From contig NC_014394.1 of assembly GCF_000145255.1 (NCBI RefSeq), forward strand, positions 930,001-994,000: a DNA stretch of 64,000 bases, read 5' to 3'. Of the stretch, positions 8,708 through 17,259 are shown piece by piece. The DNA comes from Gallionella capsiferriformans ES-2. GTDB taxonomy: Bacteria; Pseudomonadota; Gammaproteobacteria; Burkholderiales; Gallionellaceae. Each line of letters begins with the position of its first letter. Within the stretch, counting starts at the first letter, position 1. The position numbers and the translations under genes were made by a program. The notes under the pieces were generated by a model. The model worked only from the letters and a program-made list of their open reading frames with translations. It made no database searches and was not told the origin of the DNA.

Positions 8708-9948
8708 TCAAGATTACAAAACAGGCTGGTAGTCTGTTATTGGCCTATGTGCCCGATCGGTTCAACAGTGTGCAGTGGCTTGATGAAAAGCTCAGACAGG
8801 ACGGCGAAGTTACCCTGCGTCGGACGTTTACCTTCACCACTGGCGATCTCGTTTCACAGGCCCAGCAGGCTGACGACGAGGATGGTGCAGAGCGCATTTT
8901 CAAATTGGGTACAACCCAAGATGGCTATTACAGGGTCAACAAAACCATTCTTGGACTGAAGCACGACCTGTTGCTTGAGAAGGCCATGAAACTTGAACCT
9001 CGGATATTCGTTGCGAACAGAGATATTTCTATCTTTCGAAAAATCGATGAATTGATCGATGAACAGATCATTGTCGGCGGTGAAAACGAAGGTGCGATTC
9101 CGCTGATCGATTTTGAACTGCTCGTTCAAACCTTCCCGACATCCACTGAGCTGACCCACTACGCCAGATCACGCATTTCACGGGTTCTCAAAGATTACTT
9201 TGGAACGCTATCAGACGCGGAAAGCCAACTTAACAGTTATTTGGCAAAGAAGAAGCGCCTGGTTGCAACATCAAGAAACAGCATCCTGGGAAATTTCGAG
9301 CTACAGAAGTTCGAATACATCCACAGTGAGCTGGAAGGAATGCTCAAGGATGTCGATGGTTATTCAGAGCGGGACTGGCAAAAGAAGATTCTGGAACTTC
9401 TGTTATTTTTCTTCCCGAAGTACATCGCCGTGCTCGAAGAAGTACATATTAAGGACTTTTACTCAAAACCCGATAAAACAACGCCTCGAAAAATAGATTT
9501 GATGTTGGTGGATGCCAATGGAAATATTGACATCATTGAGGTCAAGAGGCCTTTCGACAATGCGCTGCTGTCACGTAACACATACCGGGGAAACCATACG
9601 CCGCGCATCGAACTTGCTGGGGCAGTGATGCAAGCCGAGAAATACCTGTTTCACTTGAACAAGTGGGGTCAGGCCGGAGAACGGGAAATATACGAAAAGC
9701 GTAAAAGCGAGCTTCCCGATGGCATCGAGCTGAAGATCACCAATCCGAAGGCATTGATTTTGCTGGGGCGTGATAACGACTTCACCGGGGAGCAGCGATT
9801 TGATTTCGAGATCATCCGCAGAAAGTACGCCAACATGATCGACATCATGACCTACGATGACCTGCTGAGCAGACTAAAAAACATCATTGTCATGATGAAA
9901 CGAAATGTGTCAGCTCCAAATGGAGACAGGAGAGACATAGATGACTGA
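8704..9948 (+). CDS. sduA: Shedu-type nuclease (DUF4263)
   Basis: A 414-residue protein whose C-terminal third matches the DUF4263 domain of the single-gene Shedu defence system: K-I-D-L-M-L-V-D near residue 263 followed by I-D-I-I-E-V-K-R-P near 277 (the D...E-x-K core), then a conserved helix with R-x-E-L-A-G-A-V-M-Q-A-E-K. Shedu proteins are PD-(D/E)XK nucleases that protect against phage, with N-terminal regions that sense infection and vary between homologues; here the N-terminal about 190 residues are of unknown fold. It overlaps the DUF1016 gene by ATGA and the next gene by 8 bases, so two predicted nucleases are translationally coupled inside the BREX operon. Confidence 0.8.
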   Translation: MIKITKQAGSLLLAYVPDRFNSVQWLDEKLRQDGEVTLRRTFTFTTGDLVSQAQQADDEDGAERIFKLGTTQDGYYRVNKTILGLKHDLLLEKAMKLEPRIFVANRDISIFRKIDELIDEQIIVGGENEGAIPLIDFELLVQTFPTSTELTHYARSRISRVLKDYFGTLSDAESQLNSYLAKKKRLVATSRNSILGNFELQKFEYIHSELEGMLKDVDGYSERDWQKKILELLLFFFPKYIAVLEEVHIKDFYSKPDKTTPRKIDLMLVDANGNIDIIEVKRPFDNALLSRNTYRGNHTPRIELAGAVMQAEKYLFHLNKWGQAGEREIYEKRKSELPDGIELKITNPKALILLGRDNDFTGEQRFDFEIIRRKYANMIDIMTYDDLLSRLKNIIVMMKRNVSAPNGDRRDIDD

Positions 9949-10834
9949 TTACACCGATGGCTATGAGCACTGCTATTGCCTGTTCTTGGATATTCTTGGG
10001 TTTAAGTCGAAGATTTGCGAAACGATAGATCAGTCAACGTCTAAGGTAAAACATCCAATATCATTTCCACGCTTGTTGGGTGCGCTTCAAGAGATTCAAC
10101 GCTTCACAGCTTATCCGCAGCAAGTTGTTATTGCTGGAAATGAAGTGGATGGAGAAATAACACGACCTACGAAAAGAAAGGTGACGCAGTTTTCTGACTC
10201 GGTGGTTATTTCATATCCTCGGCACGATATGGGCAACGGTGGTCTATTGAGTATCATTTTCGATGTCCAGCGGCTTCATTTGAAAATGGCTTCTTATGGC
10301 ATTTTGCTTCGCGGCAGTATTACAGAGGGTTTACTATTTCATAGTGACAACTTCGTATTTGGTCCAGCAATGAATGAAGCAGTCGAACTAGAAAAAGAGG
10401 CGAAGTTCCCTCGCGTTGTCATTGCTGAGAAATTGATAATTCAATTGGAATCGCGACAGGGTATTCGAGATTGTGCGGATCAGGTTCCTGATAGAACCAC
10501 AAAATCGATGATCGTTAAGGATGTGGATGGGCGTTACTATGTAGATTATTTTAATCTCCATCCTGAGCATCAGTTCGAGGGATATGAAGTCAATGAAAAC
10601 TGGGTTGCTATTGCAACGCAATACCTTGGATTTAAAAAAATGGTTGGGAGTTTTTTATTACTCAAGGACGATAAGTTGAAAGAGAAGCAAGATTGGATGC
10701 GGGCTAAATTTAATCAAATGGCAGACGCATTTGAACAGACAGCTCGGAAGTCATTTTGCGGATGGGAAATACCGGAAAACTATTTGCATCTATTTAATGG
10801 ATTAACGCCTATTTCTGCTGGAGTACAAAAATAA
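9941..10834 (+). CDS. Cyclase-homology-domain-like protein, unknown function
   Basis: A 297-residue protein I cannot name from a database family. Its motifs line up with class III nucleotide cyclases: F-L-D-I-L-G-F (Asp17, matching the first metal-binding F-x-D-I-x-G-F), Q-F-S-D-S-V-V-I-S (Asp86, matching the second metal Asp), L-L-R-G-S-I-T-E-G (122-130), and F-G-P-A-M-N-E-A-V-E-L-E (140-151), matching the V-N-x-A-x-R-L-E segment. The Asn (145) is kept but the transition-state Arg is Glu149. It may thus be a divergent, possibly non-cyclase member. It overlaps the Shedu gene and shares TAATG with the ATPase gene that follows, so it probably works with the ATPase/TOPRIM pair. Inference only. 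Confidence 0.5.
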   Translation: MTDYTDGYEHCYCLFLDILGFKSKICETIDQSTSKVKHPISFPRLLGALQEIQRFTAYPQQVVIAGNEVDGEITRPTKRKVTQFSDSVVISYPRHDMGNGGLLSIIFDVQRLHLKMASYGILLRGSITEGLLFHSDNFVFGPAMNEAVELEKEAKFPRVVIAEKLIIQLESRQGIRDCADQVPDRTTKSMIVKDVDGRYYVDYFNLHPEHQFEGYEVNENWVAIATQYLGFKKMVGSFLLLKDDKLKEKQDWMRAKFNQMADAFEQTARKSFCGWEIPENYLHLFNGLTPISAGVQK

Positions 10835-12018
10835 TGATTGAAAAAATATTCATAAGAAATTTCAAGTCGGCAGGAAGTCTGACTTTGCCCCTCAGTAAAT
10901 TCAACTGCTTTATCGGGATGAATGGGGTGGGTAAAAGCACGATCCTTCAAGCGATAGATTTTATTTCCCAGCTTATGACGGGAAATGTACAGAATTGGCT
11001 AATTTCTCGTGGCTGGACAGTACAGGAGTTGAACTGCAAACTTCTCAAGGACAGCAACATACTCATATCGGTTGAATATCGTACTCAAGCAGGCCAGCTT
11101 CTGATTTGGTATGCGGGTTTCAATCGTTACGACTTGCGTTGTTCGTGGGAAAGAATCAAGTTGGATGAAGACGTGATTTTTATTTCCCGTGGGCACGAGT
11201 ATCAGACTGAAGGACGGAAACAACCCATTTCATTTACTTTTCAAGGCTCAATTCTTTCTCAACTTAAGGATAGTGAGCTTCCGTCGATAATTCTGGAATT
11301 TCGCAACGCACTTCGCCGCATTCGTTCGCTGGAGTTGCTTTCTCCTCATTTGCTGCGCAAGCGTGCGAGAACAGAAGATAAGGACATTGGTGCGGGAGGT
11401 GAGAAACTTTCTGGTTACTTGCACAACATCAAAGGCGATGCTAAAGAACACCTGCTGGCGTTACTAAAGATGTTTTACCCCGACCTGATTGATTTTAGGG
11501 TTGCCAGCTTGCGGGCAGGTTGGAAAAAGCTCATGGTGGTTGAGCAGTTCGGAGAGCATAAGCTGGAAACGGAAGCAACGCATTTGAGCGATGGGTTGCT
11601 TCGAATTTTGGCGGTTTTGGCTCAGGCAGAGTCAGATCATCCACTGATTATGCTGGACGAAATCGAAAATGGCATCAACCCTGAGATCATCGAAAAACTG
11701 GTTGATACACTGGTGAAATCGCCTCAACAAATTATTGTCACAACACATAGCCCGATGATTTTGAATTATCTGGAGGATGATGTGGCGCGGAAATCAGTGC
11801 AGTACATCTACAAGAATGCAGGTGGTTTAACCCGCGCACGCCGATTCTTTGAAATTCCGAACATCGGGAAGAAACTCGAATTTATGGGTGCAGGTGAGGC
11901 GTTTGTTGATACTGACCTGGTACAGCTTACCGAGGAATGTATCGCGCTGGATGAGGAAGATGATTTAGCCGAAAGGCTACGTGACGAGGCGGTGGCCAAA
12001 GCAGAGGCTAAAGCATGA
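10834..12018 (+). CDS. AAA/ABC-type ATPase (AAA_21, OLD/RloA/AriA-like)
   Basis: A 394-residue SMC/ABC-like ATPase: Walker A G-M-N-G-V-G-K-S-T at residues 28-36, a signature-like L-S-D-G-L-L-R-I near 250, Walker B P-L-I-M-L-D-E-I-E-N-G from about 270, and the T-H-S-P-M switch histidine near 305. This is the AAA_15/AAA_21 group found in OLD, RloA, PtuA and AriA. No TOPRIM domain follows the ATPase part within the gene; the TOPRIM-like protein is encoded separately by the next gene, which starts in its stop codon (ATGA). This two-gene layout resembles PARIS (AriA/AriB), where the ATPase holds the effector until phage anti-restriction proteins are sensed. That likeness is an inference from architecture. 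Confidence 0.75.
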   Translation: MIEKIFIRNFKSAGSLTLPLSKFNCFIGMNGVGKSTILQAIDFISQLMTGNVQNWLISRGWTVQELNCKLLKDSNILISVEYRTQAGQLLIWYAGFNRYDLRCSWERIKLDEDVIFISRGHEYQTEGRKQPISFTFQGSILSQLKDSELPSIILEFRNALRRIRSLELLSPHLLRKRARTEDKDIGAGGEKLSGYLHNIKGDAKEHLLALLKMFYPDLIDFRVASLRAGWKKLMVVEQFGEHKLETEATHLSDGLLRILAVLAQAESDHPLIMLDEIENGINPEIIEKLVDTLVKSPQQIIVTTHSPMILNYLEDDVARKSVQYIYKNAGGLTRARRFFEIPNIGKKLEFMGAGEAFVDTDLVQLTEECIALDEEDDLAERLRDEAVAKAEAKA

Positions 12019-12755
12019 TTGTAGTGTTGAGCGGAGAAGGCCCGACCGATCTTGGACAGTGCGGCAATGCTCAGGGGCGCTGCGAAGATACAGATTTCCA
12101 GATAGGCCCAATGACTATACTGCTGGATCAAATGCTGGAATCTCGATTGGATTACTCGTTGCGTTCTATACCGGGTGGATATCAATATGTTGGTAAGGCC
12201 GCATTAGAAGAGCGAGAGGAAGCTCGCAAGAAAGAGCATCGAAGTGTTTCCTTCGTCGGTAAAAAACGAGCTCAAGAAACTGGATATTTTTTCATCAATG
12301 CATGGATGCTTGCGGATATTGCCTTGCAAATTGAATCTGAACGTGAAGATCAGGTTCTTGCCGTGCTGTTTCGTGACTGCGATGGAACGCGATCTACCAT
12401 GTCTGGAATTTGGGCGACGAAGTGGGACGCTATGGTGAATGGATTTAACAGGGCTGAATTTTCCAGAGGTGTGCCTATGCTCCCAAAATCGACTTCGGAA
12501 GCTTGGTTATTGTGTCTGGCGCAAAATCAGCCCTATCAAAACTGCCACAAACTCGAAGAGTTGCCGGGCAACGTAGAGTCCGCGAATCACCCCAAGAAGA
12601 AACTTGATGCGGCATTCGGCGCACATAAATCCGCGAATGAACTCTGTGAGTGGTTGGACGAGAACCCGATAGATGAAGAGAGAGCATCATCTATGCCCAG
12701 TTTTAAGGCATTCAAACTGGAGTTGGAGCGGGCATTGATGGAGGTAGCACATTGA
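12015..12755 (+). CDS. DUF4276-family TOPRIM-like protein
   Basis: A 246-residue protein with the TOPRIM pattern: V-V-L-S-G-E-G-P-T-D at residues 3-12 (the catalytic Glu motif) and L-F-R-D-C-D-G near residues 117-123 (the D-x-D motif), followed by a K-S-T-S-E-A-W-L-L segment typical of DUF4276. Such proteins are the presumed nuclease partners of AAA_21 ATPases (RloA/RloB type). It overlaps the ATPase gene by 4 bases, so the two are translationally coupled and probably form one complex. The next gene begins about 60 bases on. Activity and target are unknown. Confidence 0.7.
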   Translation: MIVVLSGEGPTDLGQCGNAQGRCEDTDFQIGPMTILLDQMLESRLDYSLRSIPGGYQYVGKAALEEREEARKKEHRSVSFVGKKRAQETGYFFINAWMLADIALQIESEREDQVLAVLFRDCDGTRSTMSGIWATKWDAMVNGFNRAEFSRGVPMLPKSTSEAWLLCLAQNQPYQNCHKLEELPGNVESANHPKKKLDAAFGAHKSANELCEWLDENPIDEERASSMPSFKAFKLELERALMEVAH

Positions 12756-12816
12756 TCCATCCTATTCGTAAGCTATCTACTGTGGGGTGGGAAAAGCGAT
12801 GATTGACGAGGTAAGG

Positions 12817-14313
12817 ATGACATCTATCGAGCAACTGATAGCCCAACCCGAAGGCAAAACGCTGGAGTTTAAGCGCGACCTGTCCTCGCCCAAGCCATTG
12901 CTCAAAACGCTGGTAGCCTTTGCCAATACGGCGGGCGGGCGGTTGTTCGTTGGAGTGGATGACCAGCGCAAGGTTGTTGGCGTCGTGCATCCGCTGGATG
13001 ATGAGGAGCGCCTGTGCAACCTGATTGCTGACAGTATTGCACCGCGTTTGATGCCAAATGTTGAGTTGATTACCGTCGAGGGTAAAACGCTGCTGGTAGT
13101 GGAAGTATTTGTCAGCGGCTCGCGTCCTCATTGGCTCAAGGCCGAGGGGCCTGAACACGGTGTCTATGTTCGCCTGGGTTCGACCAGTCGGCAAGCCGAT
13201 CAGGCGTTGATTGATGAACTGCGCCGTACGGCTGAGGGCGTGGCCTTTGATGAGTTGCCTATGCCTGATTTGAGCGTTGAAGATTTAGATCTGGTCAGCG
13301 CGACAAAACTTTTTCAGGGAATAAGTGCGCTTGACGATCAGGCGTTGCGTACGCTCAAATTGGTCACGAGCTATCAGGGTCGATTGGTGCCTACCAAAGG
13401 TGCGGTGCTGCTGTTTGGGAAAGAGCGTGCCCAGCATTTTTCAGATGCATGGGTGCAGTGTGGTCGTTTTATCGGCACTGACAAGGCCGCTATCTTTGAT
13501 CATATTGATATTCATGACCCTCTGCCGCAAGCGGTGGACAGTATCATGCTATTCCTTAAAAAGCACGCCATGCGGGGTGCCGATTTTTCGGAGGTGCGTC
13601 GCAAAGATGTCTGGAGTATTCCGCTCACCTTGTTGCGTGAGGCCGTTATCAACGCGCTGGTACATGCCGACTATTCACAACGCGGCGCGCCGATTCGTAT
13701 TTCCTTTTTTGATGACCGTATCGAAATCGAAAATCCCGGAATTTTGCTGCCCGGCATGACCATTGAGGACATGCGTCAGGGTGTGTCAAAAATTCGCAAC
13801 CATGTGATTGCCCGCGTGTTCCGTGAACTTAACCTGATTGAACAGTGGGGCAGTGGCGTGCGCCGAATTTTCAAGGAAGCCGAACAACTGGGGTTGCCAG
13901 AGCCGCAAATTATCGAAGTGGGTATGCGGGTTCGTGTTGTGGTGCATCTGGCTGAAGTATTGGAGATTCAGGATATTCATGGCCAGATTGAGAAAATAAC
14001 ACCAGAACGGCTAGAGTCACGGCTAGAGTCACGGCTAGAGTCACGGCTAGAGTCAAATCTTGCGGCTAAAGTGATGATCCTGCTTGGCGAAGATGAGGCA
14101 GGTAAAGCAAAATTGGCAAAGCTGCTTGGGCATAAATCAGTTTCTGGGGAGTTGCACAAACAAATCAAAAGGTTGTTAGTGCTCGAAATGATCGAAATGA
14201 CTTTGCCAGACAAACCCAATAGCCGGTTGCAGAAGTATCGACTTACGGTAAATGCGCATGATCTTATGTTGGCGGAAGTGAAGGTCGCGACCGGTGGGAC
14301 TGGTGATGGTTGA
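12817..14313 (+). CDS. AlbA_2/Schlafen-type ATP-binding protein (RecG-like helicase family)
   Basis: A 498-residue protein with an N-terminal AlbA_2 (Schlafen AAA_4) domain: L-E-F-K-R-D at about residues 16-21, then F-A-N-T-A-G-G-R-L-F-V-G-V-D-D. The middle carries the HATPase_c_4-like part (R-E-A-V-I-N-A-L-V-H-A-D-Y and the G-S-G-V-R-R-I motif). The C-terminal tail holds four R-L-E-S repeats and a winged-helix-like end. Such proteins are often annotated as transcriptional regulators or putative ATP-dependent DNA helicases and are frequent in BREX and other defence loci. I chose ATG 12817 because of GAGGTAAGG just before it; ATG 12799 is the alternative. Confidence 0.75.
   Translation: MTSIEQLIAQPEGKTLEFKRDLSSPKPLLKTLVAFANTAGGRLFVGVDDQRKVVGVVHPLDDEERLCNLIADSIAPRLMPNVELITVEGKTLLVVEVFVSGSRPHWLKAEGPEHGVYVRLGSTSRQADQALIDELRRTAEGVAFDELPMPDLSVEDLDLVSATKLFQGISALDDQALRTLKLVTSYQGRLVPTKGAVLLFGKERAQHFSDAWVQCGRFIGTDKAAIFDHIDIHDPLPQAVDSIMLFLKKHAMRGADFSEVRRKDVWSIPLTLLREAVINALVHADYSQRGAPIRISFFDDRIEIENPGILLPGMTIEDMRQGVSKIRNHVIARVFRELNLIEQWGSGVRRIFKEAEQLGLPEPQIIEVGMRVRVVVHLAEVLEIQDIHGQIEKITPERLESRLESRLESRLESNLAAKVMILLGEDEAGKAKLAKLLGHKSVSGELHKQIKRLLVLEMIEMTLPDKPNSRLQKYRLTVNAHDLMLAEVKVATGGTGDG
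14008..14055 (+). repeat. Four perfect 12-bp tandem repeats within the AlbA_2 gene
   Basis: The unit CGGCTAGAGTCA occurs four times without mismatch and encodes R-L-E-S four times, in the linker between the ATPase part and the C-terminal winged-helix-like part. The perfect identity suggests recent expansion. Because the unit is a multiple of three, changes in copy number keep the frame. Confidence 0.95.
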
Positions 14314-14367
14314 GCAAGTTTCCATAAGCCTGGACGGGAATTGTTGGCCTTTGAATTGAGGATGGAT

Positions 14368-14559
14368 ATGAAAAAAATTAGTAAACAAGCTGTACGCCGC
14401 AAGTCGGTAGAAAATATATTGGCTTCATTGCGCATAGATCAGCTGACCCCCGGTGACTATGTGGTCAAGGGCATGAATGCTTGCGTGAGTGGGAAGAATA
14501 CGACAGCCAATGTACTCCAAGAGGTCATGCGTCACCATGTCACGTTACGACGGGTCTGA
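14368..14559 (+). CDS. Small VbhA-like antitoxin-domain protein
   Basis: A 63-residue protein beginning with a basic helix and then R-R-K-S-V-E-N-I-L-A-S-L-R-I-D, which resembles the antitoxin VbhA family that blocks Fic AMP-transferases. No Fic gene is visible nearby. ATG 14368 follows GAGGATGG at good distance; ATG 14362 is less likely. It sits between the AlbA_2 gene and pglZ in the BREX operon. It could be an orphan antitoxin or a small regulator; the C-terminal half (M-R-H-H-V-T-L-R-R-V) departs from the family. Confidence 0.5.
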   Translation: MKKISKQAVRRKSVENILASLRIDQLTPGDYVVKGMNACVSGKNTTANVLQEVMRHHVTLRRV

Positions 14560-14640
14560 TTCCTGCGTCTATGCTTGCAGAATTTACTGCCACCGTTGAG
14601 TAATTGTTGAAATTTTCTAAAAATACATGAGACCATCCCT

Positions 14641-17250
14641 TTGAGTAATCAACGAATCGTAGATTCCTTATCTTCACTATATGCCAATCATGCCATCGTG
14701 TTTTGGCATGATGCCGATGCCGAGTTTTCATCTGTCGTAGATGGGCTTCCATTGCCTGATGTACAAGTGGTGCGCACAGATAGCATGCCTGCGCTCAAAG
14801 TTAAGCTGGATATCGAGCGCGCACCAAAACAAAAATGGCTGCTCTACAGCAATAAACCAGAACCTGAACTTGCCCAAGACTGGCTGCTGGATATTCGCCT
14901 GCGCAGCAAGTCATTCAGCGCGGATGCCGCCTCCATTCTGCTGGAAGACTTGGGGCTGACATCGCAGACATTGCGTGCGCATCTGAAACTTCGCGCCAAG
15001 TTCCTGCGTGCTAAAGACCGTGTTGAAAAACTGAAACGACTGGTGGTGCCAACCGATACGGCAGAGGATATCGACCGCAAGATGCTGGCGGTGTTGGCAC
15101 GAGCAGATCAGCCAGAATTGACGGCGGTATTATTTCGCCTGTTTTCAGGTTTGGTTGCGGAGGGGATGGCTGACTTGAATGCCGAGACCCGGCAATGGCA
15201 GGAGATTCAGAGCAATGAATTGGAATCGGCTTTCTGGGAAAATGTTGAGCGAGAGTTCGGCTACGCCCAGTCAGCGCCTTCGTTGTCAGACTTTTTGATT
15301 CATTTGCTGGTTACGGATTTTGCACGTTCACTGACTGGCACTTGTCCCGGTCAACTCGCCCATTTTATTTTAGCCAATAAAACGCTGGCGGCGAATGCGG
15401 CGGTATTTGTTGCCCGATGGCGTTCAGATATGGCGCACTTTGCCAGTTACAACGCCTTGTCTGAGCAGATAGCCAAGGAGCTGGATATTGCCGGTATGTT
15501 GGGTGGCTTGTCCGGTGCGTCACTATCTGAGGTGATGACCTTCGCGGTCGTTGAGCAGCGCATCATCAAACAGATCAAGGATCAAATCATTGCGGCATCC
15601 GGTGCTGAATCGAATGCAGTACGCTCGTTGATTGCGCGCCGTCGCGATGGTCATTGGGCAAACCGTTTACTAGCTCAGGATAATGATGTCACTCGCGCAT
15701 TGGCTGCGAGCTATGATGCGTTGGAGGCGGCTTACGGCTTCTTTGAATTGAAGGCGGCACATGAGGCAGGATTTAGTTTCGCGAATGCAGCCGACGGTTT
15801 AGCTGCGTATCAAGCCGAGATATTCCGGTTTGACCAGCTGTATCGCCAGTTTAACTTTGCCGCTGCGGCTGTTGAACCGATGGGCTGGGCGGTGTTGCAT
15901 GAGTTGATTGAGCGTGTTGAAAGTGCCTATTCCGGCTGGTTCATCCCGCAATTAACATCGTCATGGAGCAAAGTGCTGGAAGGCGACAGCGGTCTACTGG
16001 GAAAGTGGAAAGTCGATGGCTTAATAAATCAGCCCGATTTCTATATAAAGCATGTGAAGCCGGTGCTGGATGGCGGCGCAAAACGGGTGTTTGTGGTGAT
16101 TTCGGATGCATTCCGTTACGAGGCAGCCGAGGAGTTGACGCGTATTATCAATAGCCGTAACCGTCTGAAGGCATCCTTGTCCGCCATGCTCGGCGTTTTG
16201 CCCAGTTACACCGCGCTGGGTATGGCATCGCTGCTGCCTCACTCCAAATTGGCGTACAAGCTAAATGGCAATTACGACTTGAGTGCGGATGGCGCTGTGG
16301 TTTCGACCAGCGAGCAGCGCAGCACTCATCTTGAGCAGTATGGCGGCGTGGCAATCAAAGCCGATGATTTGATGGCGCTGGGTAAAGACAAGGGGCGTGA
16401 ATTCGTTCGTGACAAGCAAGTGGTGTACATCTATCACGACCTGATTGACATGATCGGTGATAAACAAGCATCCGAGACCAAGACCTTTGCAGCGGTCAAT
16501 GATGCGCTGGATGAGTTGGGAAGGCTGGCCAATTTCATTATCAACAGTCTGAATGGCTCGGTTGTCTTGCTGACTGCGGATCACGGCTTTATGTATCAGG
16601 AGTCGGCCCTTGATGTAGCTGATAAATCAACGCTGGATGAAAAGCCCACAGGTCTGTTAAAAGCTAAAAAACGCTATCTGATTGGACAGGGAATCGGTGT
16701 TAGTCCAAAAGCCTGGTGCGGCAATACGGCAGTGACGGCGGGAACTGAGGCGGGCGAGGGCAGTATGGACTTCTGGTTGCCCAAGGGCGCGGCGCGTTTC
16801 CATTTCGCCGGTGGTGCGCGATTTGTGCATGGCAGTGCGATGCCACAGGAAGTGGTTGTGCCGGTGATTACCTTGCGTGCAAGTGAATCGGATAAGGCAA
16901 AGACCCGCTTCGTGAATTTCAGTATTCTGGGTGCGTCGATTAAAGTGGTAACCAACAGGCAGCGATTTGAATTTATTCAGGATGAGGCTGTTTCAGCACG
17001 CATACTGCCACGCATGGTGCAGATTTCATTGCGCGATGGTGAGGAATTTATCAGTGATGAGCAGTCGCTGACCTTCGATAGCGATTCCGATCTGATGGAT
17101 AGCCGTAAACGCACAGTGATGCTGACCGTTCGATCGGGAAGCTATGACCGGAATAAAGATTACTTCCTGATAGCGCGTGACGCGCAAACCAAGGTGGAAG
17201 TGATGCGCCTGCCGCTGCGAGTGGATCTGGCGTTTTCAAATGATTTTTAG
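14641..17250 (+). CDS. pglZ: BREX alkaline-phosphatase-like protein PglZ (BrxZ)
   Basis: An 869-residue protein with the PglZ layout: an N-terminal part opening with V-F-W-H-D-A-D-A-E-F (typical of the family's start), a helical middle, and an alkaline-phosphatase-superfamily domain with V-I-S-D-A-F-R-Y-E-A-A near residue 488 and L-T-A-D-H-G-F near residue 645, which carry metal-binding residues. PglZ is a core BREX component needed for methylation and exclusion. The start is a TTG at 14641: an in-frame TGA lies at 14628-14630 and no ATG is available between, so the non-standard start is forced. brxL begins 10 bases after the stop. Confidence 0.93.
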   Translation: MSNQRIVDSLSSLYANHAIVFWHDADAEFSSVVDGLPLPDVQVVRTDSMPALKVKLDIERAPKQKWLLYSNKPEPELAQDWLLDIRLRSKSFSADAASILLEDLGLTSQTLRAHLKLRAKFLRAKDRVEKLKRLVVPTDTAEDIDRKMLAVLARADQPELTAVLFRLFSGLVAEGMADLNAETRQWQEIQSNELESAFWENVEREFGYAQSAPSLSDFLIHLLVTDFARSLTGTCPGQLAHFILANKTLAANAAVFVARWRSDMAHFASYNALSEQIAKELDIAGMLGGLSGASLSEVMTFAVVEQRIIKQIKDQIIAASGAESNAVRSLIARRRDGHWANRLLAQDNDVTRALAASYDALEAAYGFFELKAAHEAGFSFANAADGLAAYQAEIFRFDQLYRQFNFAAAAVEPMGWAVLHELIERVESAYSGWFIPQLTSSWSKVLEGDSGLLGKWKVDGLINQPDFYIKHVKPVLDGGAKRVFVVISDAFRYEAAEELTRIINSRNRLKASLSAMLGVLPSYTALGMASLLPHSKLAYKLNGNYDLSADGAVVSTSEQRSTHLEQYGGVAIKADDLMALGKDKGREFVRDKQVVYIYHDLIDMIGDKQASETKTFAAVNDALDELGRLANFIINSLNGSVVLLTADHGFMYQESALDVADKSTLDEKPTGLLKAKKRYLIGQGIGVSPKAWCGNTAVTAGTEAGEGSMDFWLPKGAARFHFAGGARFVHGSAMPQEVVVPVITLRASESDKAKTRFVNFSILGASIKVVTNRQRFEFIQDEAVSARILPRMVQISLRDGEEFISDEQSLTFDSDSDLMDSRKRTVMLTVRSGSYDRNKDYFLIARDAQTKVEVMRLPLRVDLAFSNDF

Positions 17251-17259
17251 GAACAGACG

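Noticed and set aside
14008..14055. Regular repeats that could suggest a CRISPR-like array
   Set aside because: The 12-bp units are adjacent with no spacers and are in frame in a gene; not a CRISPR.
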